DNA from: Scleroderma bovista
Lineage: Eukaryota; Basidiomycota; Agaricomycetes; Boletales; Sclerodermataceae
DNA length: 64,000 nt
Assembly (NCBI GenBank): GCA_037178675.1
Contig: JAYMGJ010000024.1
Span: 1 to 64,000, forward strand
Direction: 5' to 3'
Numbering within the stretch: the first letter of the stretch is position 1; every line of letters begins with the position of its first letter. Shown here one piece after another: positions 21,712 through 33,297 of the stretch. The notes below the pieces were generated by a model. The model had not been told where the DNA came from. It worked only from the letters and a program-made list of their open reading frames with translations, and did not search any database. A program made the translations under genes and the position numbers.

Positions 21712-22982
21712 GAACTCAATCTTAAGCCGACAAAACATACGCTGCTCTCCACAAATCCTTCTATTGGCCTAACATGCATCGTGACCTTGTGGAAGCATAC
21801 ATCCCTGCTTGTGTACCTTGCATGCATAACAAGTCTGCTATGACAGCTCCAACAGGACCGCTGCACCCCTTGCCAATTCCTGATGGTAGGGGGGAATCTG
21901 TGGCAGTGGATTTTATTGGACCATTGCCAGAAGACCAAGGGTATAACATGCTCATAACAATAACTGACCATATGGGCGCAGACATCTGTCTGATTCCTTG
22001 TCATAACACCATAATGGCCCCTCAGTTTGCTGCCCTGTTTTTTGACCACTGGTACTGTGAGAACGGTCTTCCTCATGAGATTGTCTCAGATTGTGACAAA
22101 TTGTTCCTGTCACGTTTTTGGAAGACACTGCATGTCTTGACTGGTGTTAAACTGAAGATGTCATTGGCTTATCACCCTCAAACTGACGGTGCTAGTGATC
22201 GAACGAACAAGACTGTTAATCAATGTATCTGATTTCATGTGGAGCGTAACCAGAAGGGTTGAGTGAAGGCTCTACCCTGGGTGCATTTTCACATTATGAA
22301 CTCTGTCAATGCTAGCACAGGTTTTTCTCCTTTCCAGCTTCATCTGGGTCGTTCACCTTGTGTGTTACCACCCTTGTCGGAGATACAGCATGTTGACTCA
22401 GACTCATTTGACACTGCATCTTTCCTCTCTCAACTTGAACTTGATGTGTTGGAAGCACAAGACAACCTGCTCACTGCCAAGGCACAACAAGCCCAGGCTG
22501 CCAACCGCCATCGCCTTGCTGATCCTCATTTCTCTGTCAGCGACAAGGTTATGTTGTCTACCAAACATTGCTGACATGACTACATAACGAGTGGTTCAGG
22601 CCATGTAGCTAAGTTCATGCCTCATTATGATGGCCCATATACAGTCTTATCTGCAGTGCCCAAGACTTCTACTTATGTTTTAGATATCCCTGGCTCATCA
22701 CATACATGCAGCTCCTTTCATGCCAGTCAGTTACGTGCTTATGTTCCAAATGACCAGGACCTGTTCCCATCTTGAGAACTCCCACATCCAGGTCCTGTTG
22801 TAACTGCAGATGGACAACTAGAGAACTTCATTGAACGGATTCTAGACGAGAAGAAGGTTGGACGTTCAAAGAAGTATCTTGTGCAGTGGGTTGGTTACGG
22901 TCCAGAGGATGACGAATGGTTGTCTAAGAAGGCTCTCGACAAATGTGAAGCCTTAGACAAATGGGAACAAGACCATCCATGA
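21712..22982 (+). pseudogene. Integrase and chromodomain part of pol, decayed
   Basis: The integrase retains the zinc-binding end (WPNMHRDLVE...CVPCMHNKSA) and the core: VAVDFIGPLPEDQ (first Asp), ENGLPHEIVSDCD (second Asp) and LAYHPQTDGASDRTNKTV. The C-terminal part reads GPYTVLSAVP. A chromodomain follows, with ILDEKKVGRSKKYLVQWVGYG and DDEWLSKKAL, ending near 22982. In-frame stops lie at about 22230, 22261, 22572 and 22774. The joint with the upstream pre-RT linker (about 21630-21720) marks the missing RT/RNase H. Chromodomains direct such elements to modified chromatin. Confidence 0.85.
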
Positions 22983-23429
22983 CACAGTAATCTCTATTTT
23001 GGCAATGACTACATGCTAACACCTTTTGATAAGCTTTGGGACAACAATGTGGTGGTTAGATTGGGGTGGAAGAGTAGATGAAGACACAATCAAGATATCT
23101 CCCTCAAGATACGCAGATAGGTTGGCCTTTTTTTGTAAGGTGGAGGGGTGTAAGCCTAGCATCCTAATGGCTTACTAATATGACATGGGCCCATGCACAT
23201 CCTAGTTATATGCTTCATTTCCTTATCGGTGCCACAGTTGGCACATTTCTTCATATATACCTGAGGGCCCCTCAGGCAAGATGTATCTTTTCTCCCCTCT
23301 CGCCCTCAATCTCACTCTCACTGTTATTGCCTCCTGTAAACCTGTTTAATCCCACGCGCTTGTTCACATTCTCTCAAACCATCATCCTGGGTGTTACTCC
23401 CCACCTTCATGGTGAGTTTCCAGATGTCA

Positions 23430-26060
23430 TCAAGTTCTGTATGTGTTGCATTTTCACTGCACAGCACACCCACTGTGCCCACATTAATATTGCTTTCAGC
23501 CATAGTATTTTATGACTATATGCTTACATTTGGTGGAGAAATTGAGCTATTTTGGAAGAGACAGCGGCGATCTTGGCCTTTTGTGCTCTTTGTTTCAGTT
23601 CAGTACATCACTGTCACGGGCCATTTTCCTGCATTTGCATATTCATTTCTTCACTCGAAATGCTGCCTGCGTTGGCAGAACCCTTGCTTGCTGCATGCAC
23701 TTTGGATTGCTTAAGTTGATTACCTGATGTCTATCAGATGCATAGCACTAGTAACTAGTATATAGTATTGATCTCTTCATCTGCTATGCAGAAGACACCA
23801 TCCAAGGGTGCACATTGAATGGGAGGTGGCACTGGCCACGTGATCAACAAACAAGAAGTCCAGGCAAGAATTGCCAGCCATGGTGGAATTAGCAATAGGC
23901 ATGAAGGTGATGGTGACTACAAATGTAGAGACAGACCAGGATATTACCAATGGTGTACGCAGAATCATTGTGGACATAATATTGCACCCTGACAAAACAT
24001 ACCCAAAGGAAGAACGAGACATGGTGTTGAAGAGCTAGAATGCACACAATATTGTTAGATGGCTCATGCAGGGAACTAGCTCAGAGGCAAACTTAAGTAG
24101 GTTAGTACTAAGTAAATGAGTGTGTAACTGGTATCTTACCTCAGTGATTCATCTTGGAACACTGAGGTGAAAGGAATCCTCGAATGGATGAAAATAGTCT
24201 GTGCTTACATAAGGATGCTCGTTGCACCAATAAGGAAACTATCAGTAAGTACCAAAGAATGGTAGTGATCGAGTAGGAATTTCAACACACGAGCCACACA
24301 ATTAAAAGGTCTAGAGGCAGCTGTCATATCTGTTGAACTTGCTACCAAGTCCATGCAAGTCTGGGTTGTCGAGAACGATGGAAATCAACCATGGCAAATG
24401 GTCAAATGGTGTCAATTTCCGGTTCCAGCAGCGTACACATTCATGGAATATCAATCACAAGGTTAAACAGTCCCGTGCATTGTGGTGGATATAGCAACAC
24501 CACCTACAGGGGGCCTTAGCCTGTTCAAGCTCTATGTCATGCTCTCACACAGTTCAGGGAAATCAACCATACAACTGCTGAGGGATTTCAATGCCAAAGT
24601 ATTCCAAGCATCACATAGCTCGCAACTACTTGCCGAAGATGATCAATTAAAAGAACTTGACATGGAGACGAAGGAGCAATGGGGAAGAAATGGAAGAGGG
24701 TGGCAGTGAAACTGAAGGGAAGGAGATGGCGAGGACGAGGACGAGAGAGCTTGATAGAGAGGCGCCAAACAAGGTGTAATAGGATGCATCCAAGGGAGAA
24801 TTTTATATTTCTCATGCTCATCCAGAAAAGGGAACACTTTCAAAGTTGGGAGATTCTCACGATATAAGGTCATCCCAGAACCCTTGCTCTCCAAGCAAGG
24901 GAATGTGTCTCATGGTGTAAGTCTGATCTGTTCTATCTGTTTGTGAATAGGTTCATTTACCACAGTTATTGCCAGTGGTATGCTGCGAGTGTGATTGTGT
25001 GTGCTCAGTAATTGAATTATCATCTCCCAGGTGTGCCTCACTGCAAAAATGCAACCAAGTGGTGATTTTTTCAGTCCAAGTGACCGCATCAGGTATATAC
25101 AGATCCATATACTATATTTGGTTTTGAATACTGATTGGTGAAGGACTTATGGCTATGCATATATATTCTCTGTACAATCAAAGTCGACCTCTCCTGGTCT
25201 TCCTTGGTGTGCTCCTACTTGCTTTGATCATTACAGGTTGTGTACGTGCACTGCTTTATACTATCTGAGACATCCTTCCGCCCCAGATTGATGAAGACTT
25301 GCTGGACAGTGGGCTCTGGCCTCTTATCTGTCATACACTATATCACCATCCTTGTCGTATTCGGGGCCAATACACACCATAGGCTGTTCAGCGCCATCAG
25401 TTGTGTATGTTTCCTATCTTCTCATTCATATTTCTGTGATGGTCAATGAAAGTATAGTGGGCTATGGTCTCTTTTCCATCACCCAAGTCAAAGATGCCAA
25501 ACTTTCTATCGCAAAGCCACGTGATTGGCTGCCAAGAAGGTCTTTACATGACACCTGAACAGTGCGTCAGGTCACCCTACAATATTGCCCCATTTGATAT
25601 GCCAAAAAAATTCCTTCTAGAGGTCGCTGTATGTACTCAAACTGACATACAGTGTTTCACTGTTTCTAATGAAATACCATTGTGTTATGCCATGCCCAAC
25701 AATGTTATTAGATATGGCAGCAGCATGGAGTGGACAACTTGAGTTTGACATTGTTGTCTTCTTGCTGACTCTGTGGCAATGCTTGTGAATTCGAATGAAA
25801 GGGTACAGAGACTTGATGGGCATCTTCTTGAGAGATGGTGAGTCTACTGCTTTACTTCCTTTTGTGATTTTTCCTCATAGAATTACCCCTCGTCTCGGAT
25901 GTGACTAGGTTGCATATATTTTGTGTGCGTGCAAATTTCACTCCTTTTCATACGAGATGAATTAGGCTCTCTGACGAAGTGTCTAACTTTACAGTGTGAT
26001 AGCTATAGCGAATGCAGTCAACATTACTGTGCTGCTGGTGAGTATCCCATGTCACGCACC
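23430..26060 (+). pseudogene. DUF6533-like membrane protein gene, copy 1, interrupted
   Basis: DUF6533 proteins are multi-pass membrane proteins of mushrooms with unknown function. The signature FYDYMLTFGGEIELFWKRQ is at about 23508. Later exons carry MAMHIYSLYNQSRPLLVFL (about 25150), hydrophobic helices, MAAAWSGQLEFDIVVFLLTLW (about 25711), LMGIFLRDG, and IAIANAVNITVLL near 26000. This order matches copy 2 at 27.7-29.0 kb. Between the first and later exons sits a helicase fragment (23780-24709). In-frame TGA codons are present near 25265 and 25790. The gypsy-like element ends at 23422, so the 5' end is probably also displaced. Confidence 0.6.
23780..24709 (+). pseudogene. PIF1-like helicase C-terminal fragment
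   Basis: The reading frame contains PAMVELAIGMKVMVTTNVET and DITNG...IIVDIILHP, then, after frame breaks, QFPVPAAYTFMEYQSQG, VDIATPPTGGLSLFKLYV and MLSHSSGKSTIQLLRDF. The last of these matches helicase motif VI of PIF1-type enzymes (usually YVALSRSSG). A TAG at about 24028 and a stop near 24465 break it. Such fragments are the C-terminal end of Helitron Rep-helicases or of free PIF1-like proteins. No Rep domain and no CTRR end was found, so the Helitron origin is not shown. Confidence 0.7.
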
Positions 26061-26349
26061 CTGCTTTCTTTATCTGAATTGGGTTAGGTAGCAACAGTGA
26101 GTTAAGGCAGGAAGGTATGCTGCGGATGGCTGATGCTGACATGCCCACTGTGTCAATAGGATTATTTGAAAGGCAGGGCCACAGGTCCGATGAATGTGTG
26201 AGCATGCAATTATTTTGGTATCTATCAGTGAATATTTATGATTATCACTCATTGCACTGCTGCATCAATCAACTTGCCCCTCCTAATTGACAACCAATCT
26301 TGATTGCAGGCTGTCGGCAGTGATGATTTCCAGGCTTATGCTTAAGCTC

Positions 26350-27690
26350 TGAGAATCCCATAGGGCACCATCAGGAACACACACAACTCAGCTAGGGCCT
26401 CATGTAAGCAGGTCATTAGAATTTGTGGGTGGCCCAGGTGCCGCAACAGTTGGGACAATGTTTGCAGCATGAGTGTCCCATTTACCAGGGTTGCGTAGGA
26501 TGCTCAACTTCATTAGCATACTGTGTCATACTAGGATGCATTCAACATGACAGTCAGTTACATGGCTCTAGTGATGCTATATGACAATATGTACTATAGT
26601 ACTAGTATCTGGAGAGAGCTCTCAACCTGCCTTTCACAATCTGATGAGGACAGCACCAAAAGGAAGAAGCTAAAGTAAAGACTACCCAGTTAGACAGGTA
26701 TCAAAGAACTGGAATCAGGGGGCAAAGCAGACTGGCATACATTGGGTATCAAGGTTACAGAATGGTCGTGACGCAGATGGCACAAAAGGGAGAGGTCATT
26801 AGTAAGTTTTGATCAGCAGTATGTGCCACTCGTCAGAACCAGTCAGAACTGGGTTCAGAAGGGCCAGTTGGAACTGGAAGCAGTGCAGTCTCCTAGAAAC
26901 TGAAGTGCAGATTTAAACTAGAACCTCGGCCAGCATGAGCAATGGCAACACCAAGTTGTTTTAAGTCTTTAAGATGAGCCACTTTCCCCCAGTTTGTGGT
27001 AAGGAGCCCACCAACAGGGAATTGAAATGGAGAAGGTAATGGTAATGTTCAAGATAATTGTTTCTTCACTGGCATGCTTACTTACCTTCACACTCATCTC
27101 CATGATTACAGGGTCCTGGATTCGGTGTGCTACAGTGTTGCAGCACCTTTGATTTGTTCCCACCAGCAAGTTGCAACACCTCTTTCAGCTCTGGCCAGCA
27201 CCAATGGATATCAGAAAATGTATTTGTTCCAGTGCTCGTGCCATTTGGCAAGGTTAGGACCACAGTGGGTTTCAGGACACAGTATGCTTGTGTGCTCCTG
27301 CGATCTCATTACTCGAATCCCTACATGCCAATATGGTGGTGAGGAAACTCACTTGTACTTCATCACCAGATGGCTTTCCATTCCTGGTCAACATCAAAGT
27401 ATCCACCTGGTGCTTTATTTGCCACTCAAGCACAGGATTCATGTGATGTGGTGACATAGTACTACCTGACATATTGGCGCCCCACTCAAACTGACTCTTG
27501 TTACCCATCCCTCCCTTCGAGCCCTCAGACTCTTTTCTCTAGCTGTGTGCTAGTACATGACCATGATGACTTCCCAGATGTAAGCTTGTTTTATTGATCC
27601 TATATAGTTCGACTTCCAAATGGTGTTTTAGAGACACTGGTGTATGCCTCAGCATGGTGCAATCCTGTGAGCTGTCCTTGACTCCTACAT
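26350..27690. other. Spacer between DUF6533 copies, with a possible minus-strand relict
   Basis: From 26350 to 26960 I see no gene. On the minus strand, 27508-27078 contains two open stretches with natural-looking composition (for example ELKEVLQLAGGNKSK) in different frames and no motif; this could be a decayed gene, or nothing. I do not call it as a gene. Confidence 0.2.
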
Positions 27691-29030
27691 GTACTTGTCA
27701 TCATGGTACCATATTGATTGCTTTGATCTTACTTACAGAGATACTTTTCTATGACTATGCCCTCACATTTGAAGAAGAAATCAACCAATTCTGGAATCAA
27801 TCTAGATGATTGTGGCCTTTTGTGCCTTTCACTCTCAACCAATATATTACACTTCTGAACCATATTCTTGTATTGGCATACACATTTTGGCCACTTCCTG
27901 GTAGTGTGTGTGCACTTTTTTTGACTGCCAATGATCTATCCCCCAACGATGGTATTTGTGACTACAGGTGTAAGCACCGAATATCCCATGCTAATCAACT
28001 ACTACTAACATCACTGTATCAGATGCAAGTCTGTCACAACATACAGCAATGTAGCAGCCTGCATTTCCCAGATAACTACCTCAGGTCTGTTGATCATCCA
28101 AAACATTTAACATTGTTAGTAATAGATATCGGCTCATGTGCATGCATGTCTATGCTCTTTATAATCAAAGCTGATCAGTCATGATCTTACTCATTGTGCT
28201 GATGATGTCCTTGGCTGGTCTTGTTTCTGTATGTGAACTTGCAACTGATACCTTCCCTGCAAACTGGACTACTGACAATCTTGGGTATATAAACACAGTG
28301 GGGTGCTATTGCATACCCATTAAGTTCCCCTGTTTCAGCACAAGGTATTGGCTGTGAGAGCACTCTGGTAATCACTTCTGCATGGTAAGTTACTTGTAAT
28401 TGTCATGCTTATCTCTTCTCATGCCAAAATGAAAGGGTTTGAGGTATGTACTATCAAATAATACAATGTATACATTTCAAAACTAACCATGTGTTCATGG
28501 TGCAAATTATTATGATTATCCAGTTTTTTCAGTTGCTTCATGGGGTGGACAACTTGTAGTTGATGTTGTTGTCTTCCTCCTTATGTTGTGGAAATCTCTA
28601 CAATCTGGAATATTAATGTTGAAGTCGTACATGCACCCAGCATAAACCGTCGACGAAGTGCGCACAAGACTGCGACCCATATTAGTGTAGACTTAGTAAT
28701 AGTCCTCTTTAGAGTAGATGTTACATGTCACATGTCACATGTCACAGTCACGTGTCACATTATTTGTTGTATATAAATAGCGTTCATGGCTTATATAATA
28801 GAACAGCTCTTGACCAGCTACTGCTACCATCTCAGGTTGTGCACTCCACCCAACAGGTGAGTTGGAGTAGCAGTTCCTCTATGTATATAGGTATTGCTTC
28901 AACAATTAAGTCATAGGAACTTGATATATGTCTTCCTGAGAGATGATAAATCTCTCCTCTGCTTTATTGCTTTTGTTATGTTCATGAATTTATTCCTGAA
29001 CAACATCAGGTACTATGTACTTTGGGTGAG
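27690..29030 (+). pseudogene. DUF6533-like membrane protein gene, copy 2
   Basis: The hallmark FYDYALTFEEEINQFWNQSR starts at about 27751. It is followed by a TGA (27807-27809) and then LWPFVPFTLNQYITLLNH. Copy 1 has R-R-S-W-P-F here with CGA at 23568-23570, so the stop lies where the paralogue has arginine. Later parts include ACMSMLFIIKA, the ASWGGQLVVDVVVFLLMLW helix near 28535, and FLRDDKSLLCFIAF near 28930. It is a membrane protein of unknown role. The exon joints are not fully resolved. Flanking DNA at 28716-28760 has a short CACATGT repeat. Confidence 0.55.
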
Positions 29031-29159
29031 TAAAAATCACTTGTGTCTAGTGAGACTTTGTCACACATTGTCACACACTCCATCTGTCAGGGTGGTCTCT
29101 GCAGTCAGTGTCATGAATCTCATTGTCCTGTTGGCACATAATGTACCTACATTGTACCA

Positions 29160-30445
29160 TACTTTATGGCCAGCGGGGGTTGACAATTGGCCATATGTTA
29201 TGGGCCAGCTGGGGTCAGGCCGGACTAAAGGGTGTTGCCATGATTTATGGTCCAGCCAGTATGCAGAATTGTCACCATAATATAGGTTTGGGCCAGGATG
29301 TAGGTATCACCATAGTGTATGGTCCAGCCAGAGTGTGTAGTTTAACCATAATTTACAGTCTGGCCTGGGTGTAGGTGATACCATAGTGTATGGTCAGGCC
29401 AGGGTATGGGTGCATATTGAACAGTCCGGCCTGGGTGTGGGTGTCACCATAGTGTATGGTCGGGCCAGGATAGGTGTGTCATCATATTGTACAGTCTGGC
29501 CTGGGTGTGGGCATCACCATAGTGTATGGTCAGGCCGGGGTAGGTGTGTCACCATAATGGATAGTCCAGCCTGGGTGTGGGTGTCACCATAGTGTGTGGT
29601 CAGGCCAGGGTAGGTGTGTCACCATATTGTACAGTCTGGCCTGGGTGTGGGCATCACCATAATGGATAGTCCAGCCTGGGTGTGGGAATCACCATAGTGT
29701 ATGGTCAGGCCAGGATAGGTGAGTCACCATAGTGTATGGTCGGGCCAGGATAGGTGTGTCACCATAGTGTATGGTCGGGCCAGGATAGGTGTGTCACCAT
29801 AGTGTATGGTCGGGCCAGGATAGGTATGTCACCATAGTGTATGGTCGGGCCAGGATACCTATGTCACCATAGTGTATGGTTGGGCCAGGATAGGTATGTC
29901 ACCATATTGTACAGTCCGGCCTGGGTGTGGGCATCACCATAGTGTATGTTCAGGCCAGGGTAGGGGTGTCACCATATTGTACAGTCCGGCCTGGGTGTGG
30001 GCATCACCATAGTGTATGATTGGGCCAGGGTAGGTGAGTCACCATAGTGTATGGTCAGGATAGGTGTGTCATCATATTGTACAGTCCGGCCTGGGTGTGG
30101 GCATCACCATAGTGTATGTTCAGGCCAGGGTAGGGGTGTCACCATATTGTACAGTCCAGTCTGGGTGTGGGCATCACCATAGTGTATGGTCGGGCCAGGG
30201 TAGGTGTCACCATAATGTACAGTCCGGCCTGGGTGTGGGTGTCACCATAATACACAGTCTGGCCTGGGGGTGGGCATCACCATAGTGTATGGTCAGGCCA
30301 GGGTAGGGGTGTCACCATATTGTACAGTCCGGCCTGGGTGTGGGCATCACCATAGTGTATGGTCAGGCCAGGTAGGTGTGTTACCATAATGGATAGTCTG
30401 GCCTGGGTGTGGGTGTCACAATAAGTGTATGGTTGGGCCAGAGAG
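29160..30445. repeat. Minisatellite block with ~36-bp units of two types
   Basis: About 1.28 kb of tandem units alternates between type A (CACCATAGTGTATGGTCAGG) and type B (CACCATATTGTACAGTCCGG). The two are diverged copies of one 35-37-bp unit and often pair into a 72-74-bp higher-order unit. A run of nearly identical A units lies at 29725-29900. Long open frames through the block translate as repeats and are not genes. Confidence 0.93.
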
Positions 30446-30574
30446 GAAAAATTTGAAACAAGTCCAGGCTGATGATAGCCATGTCAGGATTGTACATATT
30501 AGCAAAGACAAGACTGGTACTGTACTGAATGGAAATGATTATACAAGTAGTACAAGTTAATGATAAGCATTCAG

Positions 30575-30960
30575 GTGGTGTACTGGCCAGTAATGATTAA
30601 TTGGTCATACCAACCAGTCAGTGTCATATCGGTGGCATACCAACCGGTCACTATCATACCAGTAGCATACCGACTGGTAACTGTCATACCGGTAGCATAC
30701 CGGTGGCATAGCAACCAGCCATTGTCATACTGGTAGCATACCAACCGATCACAATCATACCAGTAGCATACCGACAACTATCATACCAGTAGCATATTGA
30801 CTGGTAACTGTCATACTGGTAGCATACCGGTGGCATACCAACCGGTCACTGTCATACTGGTAGCATACCGATCAGTCATTGTCATACTAGTAGGATATTC
30901 ACTGGTCGTGGCAATACTGGTAGGATAAGTATACTGACCGGTAATGGTGATACAGTAAAG
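30575..30960. repeat. 30-bp satellite family, locus 1
   Basis: The units are about 30 bp. The minus strand reads TGGTATGCTACCGGTATGAC followed by AGTGACCGGT, with frequent substitutions. The same unit occurs at 37.6 kb, 46.7-47.7 kb, 53.5-53.8 kb and 54.5-54.7 kb. ACCGGT and related near-palindromes are its most constant part. Confidence 0.9.
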
Positions 30961-31362
30961 TGATTTAAGTATGAGAATAGCACTCTGATGATTGTTGATT
31001 ACTAGTGATGGTGAGACTGGATTGCTCAGGTATGAAGCCAGCAGGTATGGCATACACTGGACACCAAGACATGGTCCTGACTTCCCAATCAAGTTCCCTC
31101 ACTCTGCCTATAAGGCCATATACTTATGAGAATAGCACCCCAATGCTTGTTGATTACTATGGGGGGACACCGGACTGATCAGGCATCCGGCCAGCAACTT
31201 TACACCATCGATATCTAGTAAGACCCAGGGTGAGTTATGTTGAAAGAAAGGCATACTATGCTGGCAGTCAATCACCCTGAGACCTGTGGGATTCTAGGAA
31301 TACAATGCCCATGGGCAGGGGTACATTCGGAACACATTTCCGGCTTCCAGCAACTAGTTAAG

Positions 31363-32730
31363 ATATACCAGTTGCAGTTCCCATGGCTTTCAGCAAAAAT
31401 CAGTCATTGACTGCTTCATTGCATCCTCCATACAGACACATCCAATATTGCCAGATGGCCACATTCAACATGGGTGTCACTGACTATCACCTATCTGAAA
31501 GGATTGCTGGCTACATGCGCTGGCAATTTCGCCATCTGGCACTAGACCCCGATTTTCCCCAGCCTGCACTTCCATTGGATATTCCATCCCATGGTTTCAT
31601 CGGGATGAACCAATTGGTTTCTGTGCTTGTTAAGGCATACAAAAATCGGAGTAAGTTCATTGCATGGCTCTAACATACCATCTGACTTTCCATCTCAGTT
31701 CCATCTGGCATTGATCTCATATGACTTAGTGAGAGCCTGTCCGCAATGGAGTCCGGAGCTGACATGAAACAAGAGGCTCAGCTCCTAGAGAACCACCCAC
31801 CAGCGATCAGGAGCACCAGTAACATGCCTGCTATCTTATCGGAACCAGCAATCATCCTTGGGGAAGGAGATAGCATCGCTTTGTGGTACCTTCCAGGTGC
31901 CTTAGCTAGGCCAATTCAGGTATGGTGGTCGATATTATGCATGCCTTGTCTGACATGTAGGTAAAGAAACATATTGTTACAGGCCTTCAGCCTCTTGGTG
32001 ACAACCTCTGGAAGAGTATCAAAAACCAGAGTTGGAGAAACTCTGATCAATACTTCCGACTGGGAAGTACACCATCCAGATGTCTGGAGTTTTCACCAGC
32101 TAGGCATTTGCAAGGCCACTCGGTAGAGTTATATCTTTCTTCAGAAACAAACATAATTAACCTCGGGTACAGACAAGGAAACACACACCATCGGTTTCTG
32201 CAGGGCTTGCAACACCGGCAGGCAAGGAATGGGGAAAGAATATTTGCCTCCCATCTGCCCTCCTTTCTGGTGCGCTATCTATAATGCACCCTCCACTCTA
32301 TCATGCTGGTCTAGAGGCAAGGCAGAGGCTGGATGCATGGTCTATAGAGAATGATCCTGTGATGCAGGAAGCACTGGGGCATTGGTCGACCGTACACACA
32401 AATCTCTCACTCATTTCCAATCGGAAAACACCTTTGCACCGAGATCCCCAGTCCTGGTCTGATTGGTTTGATCTACTTGCCACTGTCGGTGAATATCAAG
32501 ATTGCTTCCTTAATATCCCAACCCTTGGAGTTCAGCTGGAATATAGCCTGGGCACGGTTGTAGCATTTTCTGGTAGGCTCCTCAGGCATGGAGTGATCGA
32601 GGAGGGTGGAGACCGATGTTGCCTTGCATACTACATGCGGGATAACATTCATAATTGGCTCAGAGTCCCCAGGCCAGATCCAATGAGGCTTCACAAGGTC
32701 CAGGATGCGTTGTTGCAGTTGGAGGTGTAG
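31363..32730 (+). CDS. TET/JBP-like 2-oxoglutarate/Fe(II) dioxygenase, probable pseudogene or mis-spliced
   Basis: TET/JBP enzymes oxidise methyl groups on DNA bases, and the basidiomycete branch is known to have expanded with KDZ transposons. The last exon shows the core of this fold. Numbering from the ATG at 32284, there is a TPLHRDPQSW motif with iron ligands His52 and Asp54, then WFDLLATVGEY and LGVQLEYSLGTVVAFSG. Next comes RHGV with the second histidine (His102), then GDRCCLAYYMRD with Arg111, the 2-oxoglutarate-binding position. Upstream exons (about 31363-31650, 31700-31920, 31982-32100) hold natural-looking coding sequence, with GT..AG junctions at 31921-31981 and an acceptor near 32204. 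A TGA at 31722-31724 would be CGA in an intact copy. The exon joint before the catalytic exon is not settled. No intact KDZ element is adjacent; the nearest remnant is at 4-6 kb. Confidence 0.62.
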
Positions 32731-32859
32731 ATTACCTTAATTGGCCATGACTGGTAGTCCAATACATGTTTCTGGCAGGATATGCTTTATCCATGTAGAA
32801 CAATATGCTACCGGTATGCATCAGGAAAATGTAAAGGTCCTGATATAACCAGCCAGACC

Positions 32860-33260
32860 TTACAAGGACATGCCAACATGGTACAAGTGGATAATTACTT
32901 AGATAAGATTATCTTTGCTGATCAGGCTAGTATCATGAATGATGATTTAATGCCAGAAAGATGGTTCAATGTTGAGGCTATATAACTGCTGGTTAACTTT
33001 TTGTGACTATGTCAGCCATTATCACCCAACAATCAGCCTGACTATCAATGATAATGTGTGCACAATAATTCTATTGCTCTGATAATGGAATATCTGAAAA
33101 TGACATTGTGTCATCATATGGTTATTTAATGACGTTCACTGACCAGACCATATCATCCAATACTCAGCCTGACATCTGATGATAAGTGGCTATCAGGCAA
33201 TCATCAAAGTGATGATATTTTTAACATGATGAGTCATAAGTGGTCATTTATCACCATGGA
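32860..33260 (+). repeat. Dispersed non-coding repeat R1 (second segment), copy 1
   Basis: This segment aligns by eye with 37920-38260. Shared landmarks are an ATTACTTAGA.....ATTATCTT....CTGATCA stretch, a CAGCCTGA / GATAA stretch, and TCTATTG.TCTGA..A.GGAATATCT followed by CATTGTGTCAT. Identity is moderate. There is no coding potential. It begins shortly after the dioxygenase gene. Confidence 0.5.
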
Positions 33261-33297
33261 CTGGTCTGCATGCTAAGTCAATGACAACTGGTTCTCA

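Larger units (their letters stand above)
19426..23422 (+). mobile_element. 3997-bp Ty3/gypsy-type LTR element lacking RT/RNase H
   Basis: Two 274-bp LTRs (19426-19699 and 23149-23422) start TGTAAGCC and end GAGTTTCCA. The element is flanked by perfect 5-bp duplications GATGT (19421-19425 and 23423-23427). By eye the LTRs differ at about 15 positions, mostly transitions, with no length change. A purine tract, AAGGTGGAGGGG, lies directly before the 3' LTR. The interior has gag and protease, then integrase and a chromodomain, but the reverse transcriptase and RNase H expected between them are missing. It is therefore a deletion derivative that moved as a unit or lost the region after insertion. 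Confidence 0.93.

Noticed and set aside
23780..24901. Helitron end
   Set aside because: A hairpin and a helicase fragment are present, but no Rep domain, no 5' TC and no CTRR end were found, so only the fragment is reported.
29123..30285. Open frames with repeated Gly/Val/Ile-rich peptides
   Set aside because: They are translations of the ~36-bp minisatellite and shift between frames as units change.
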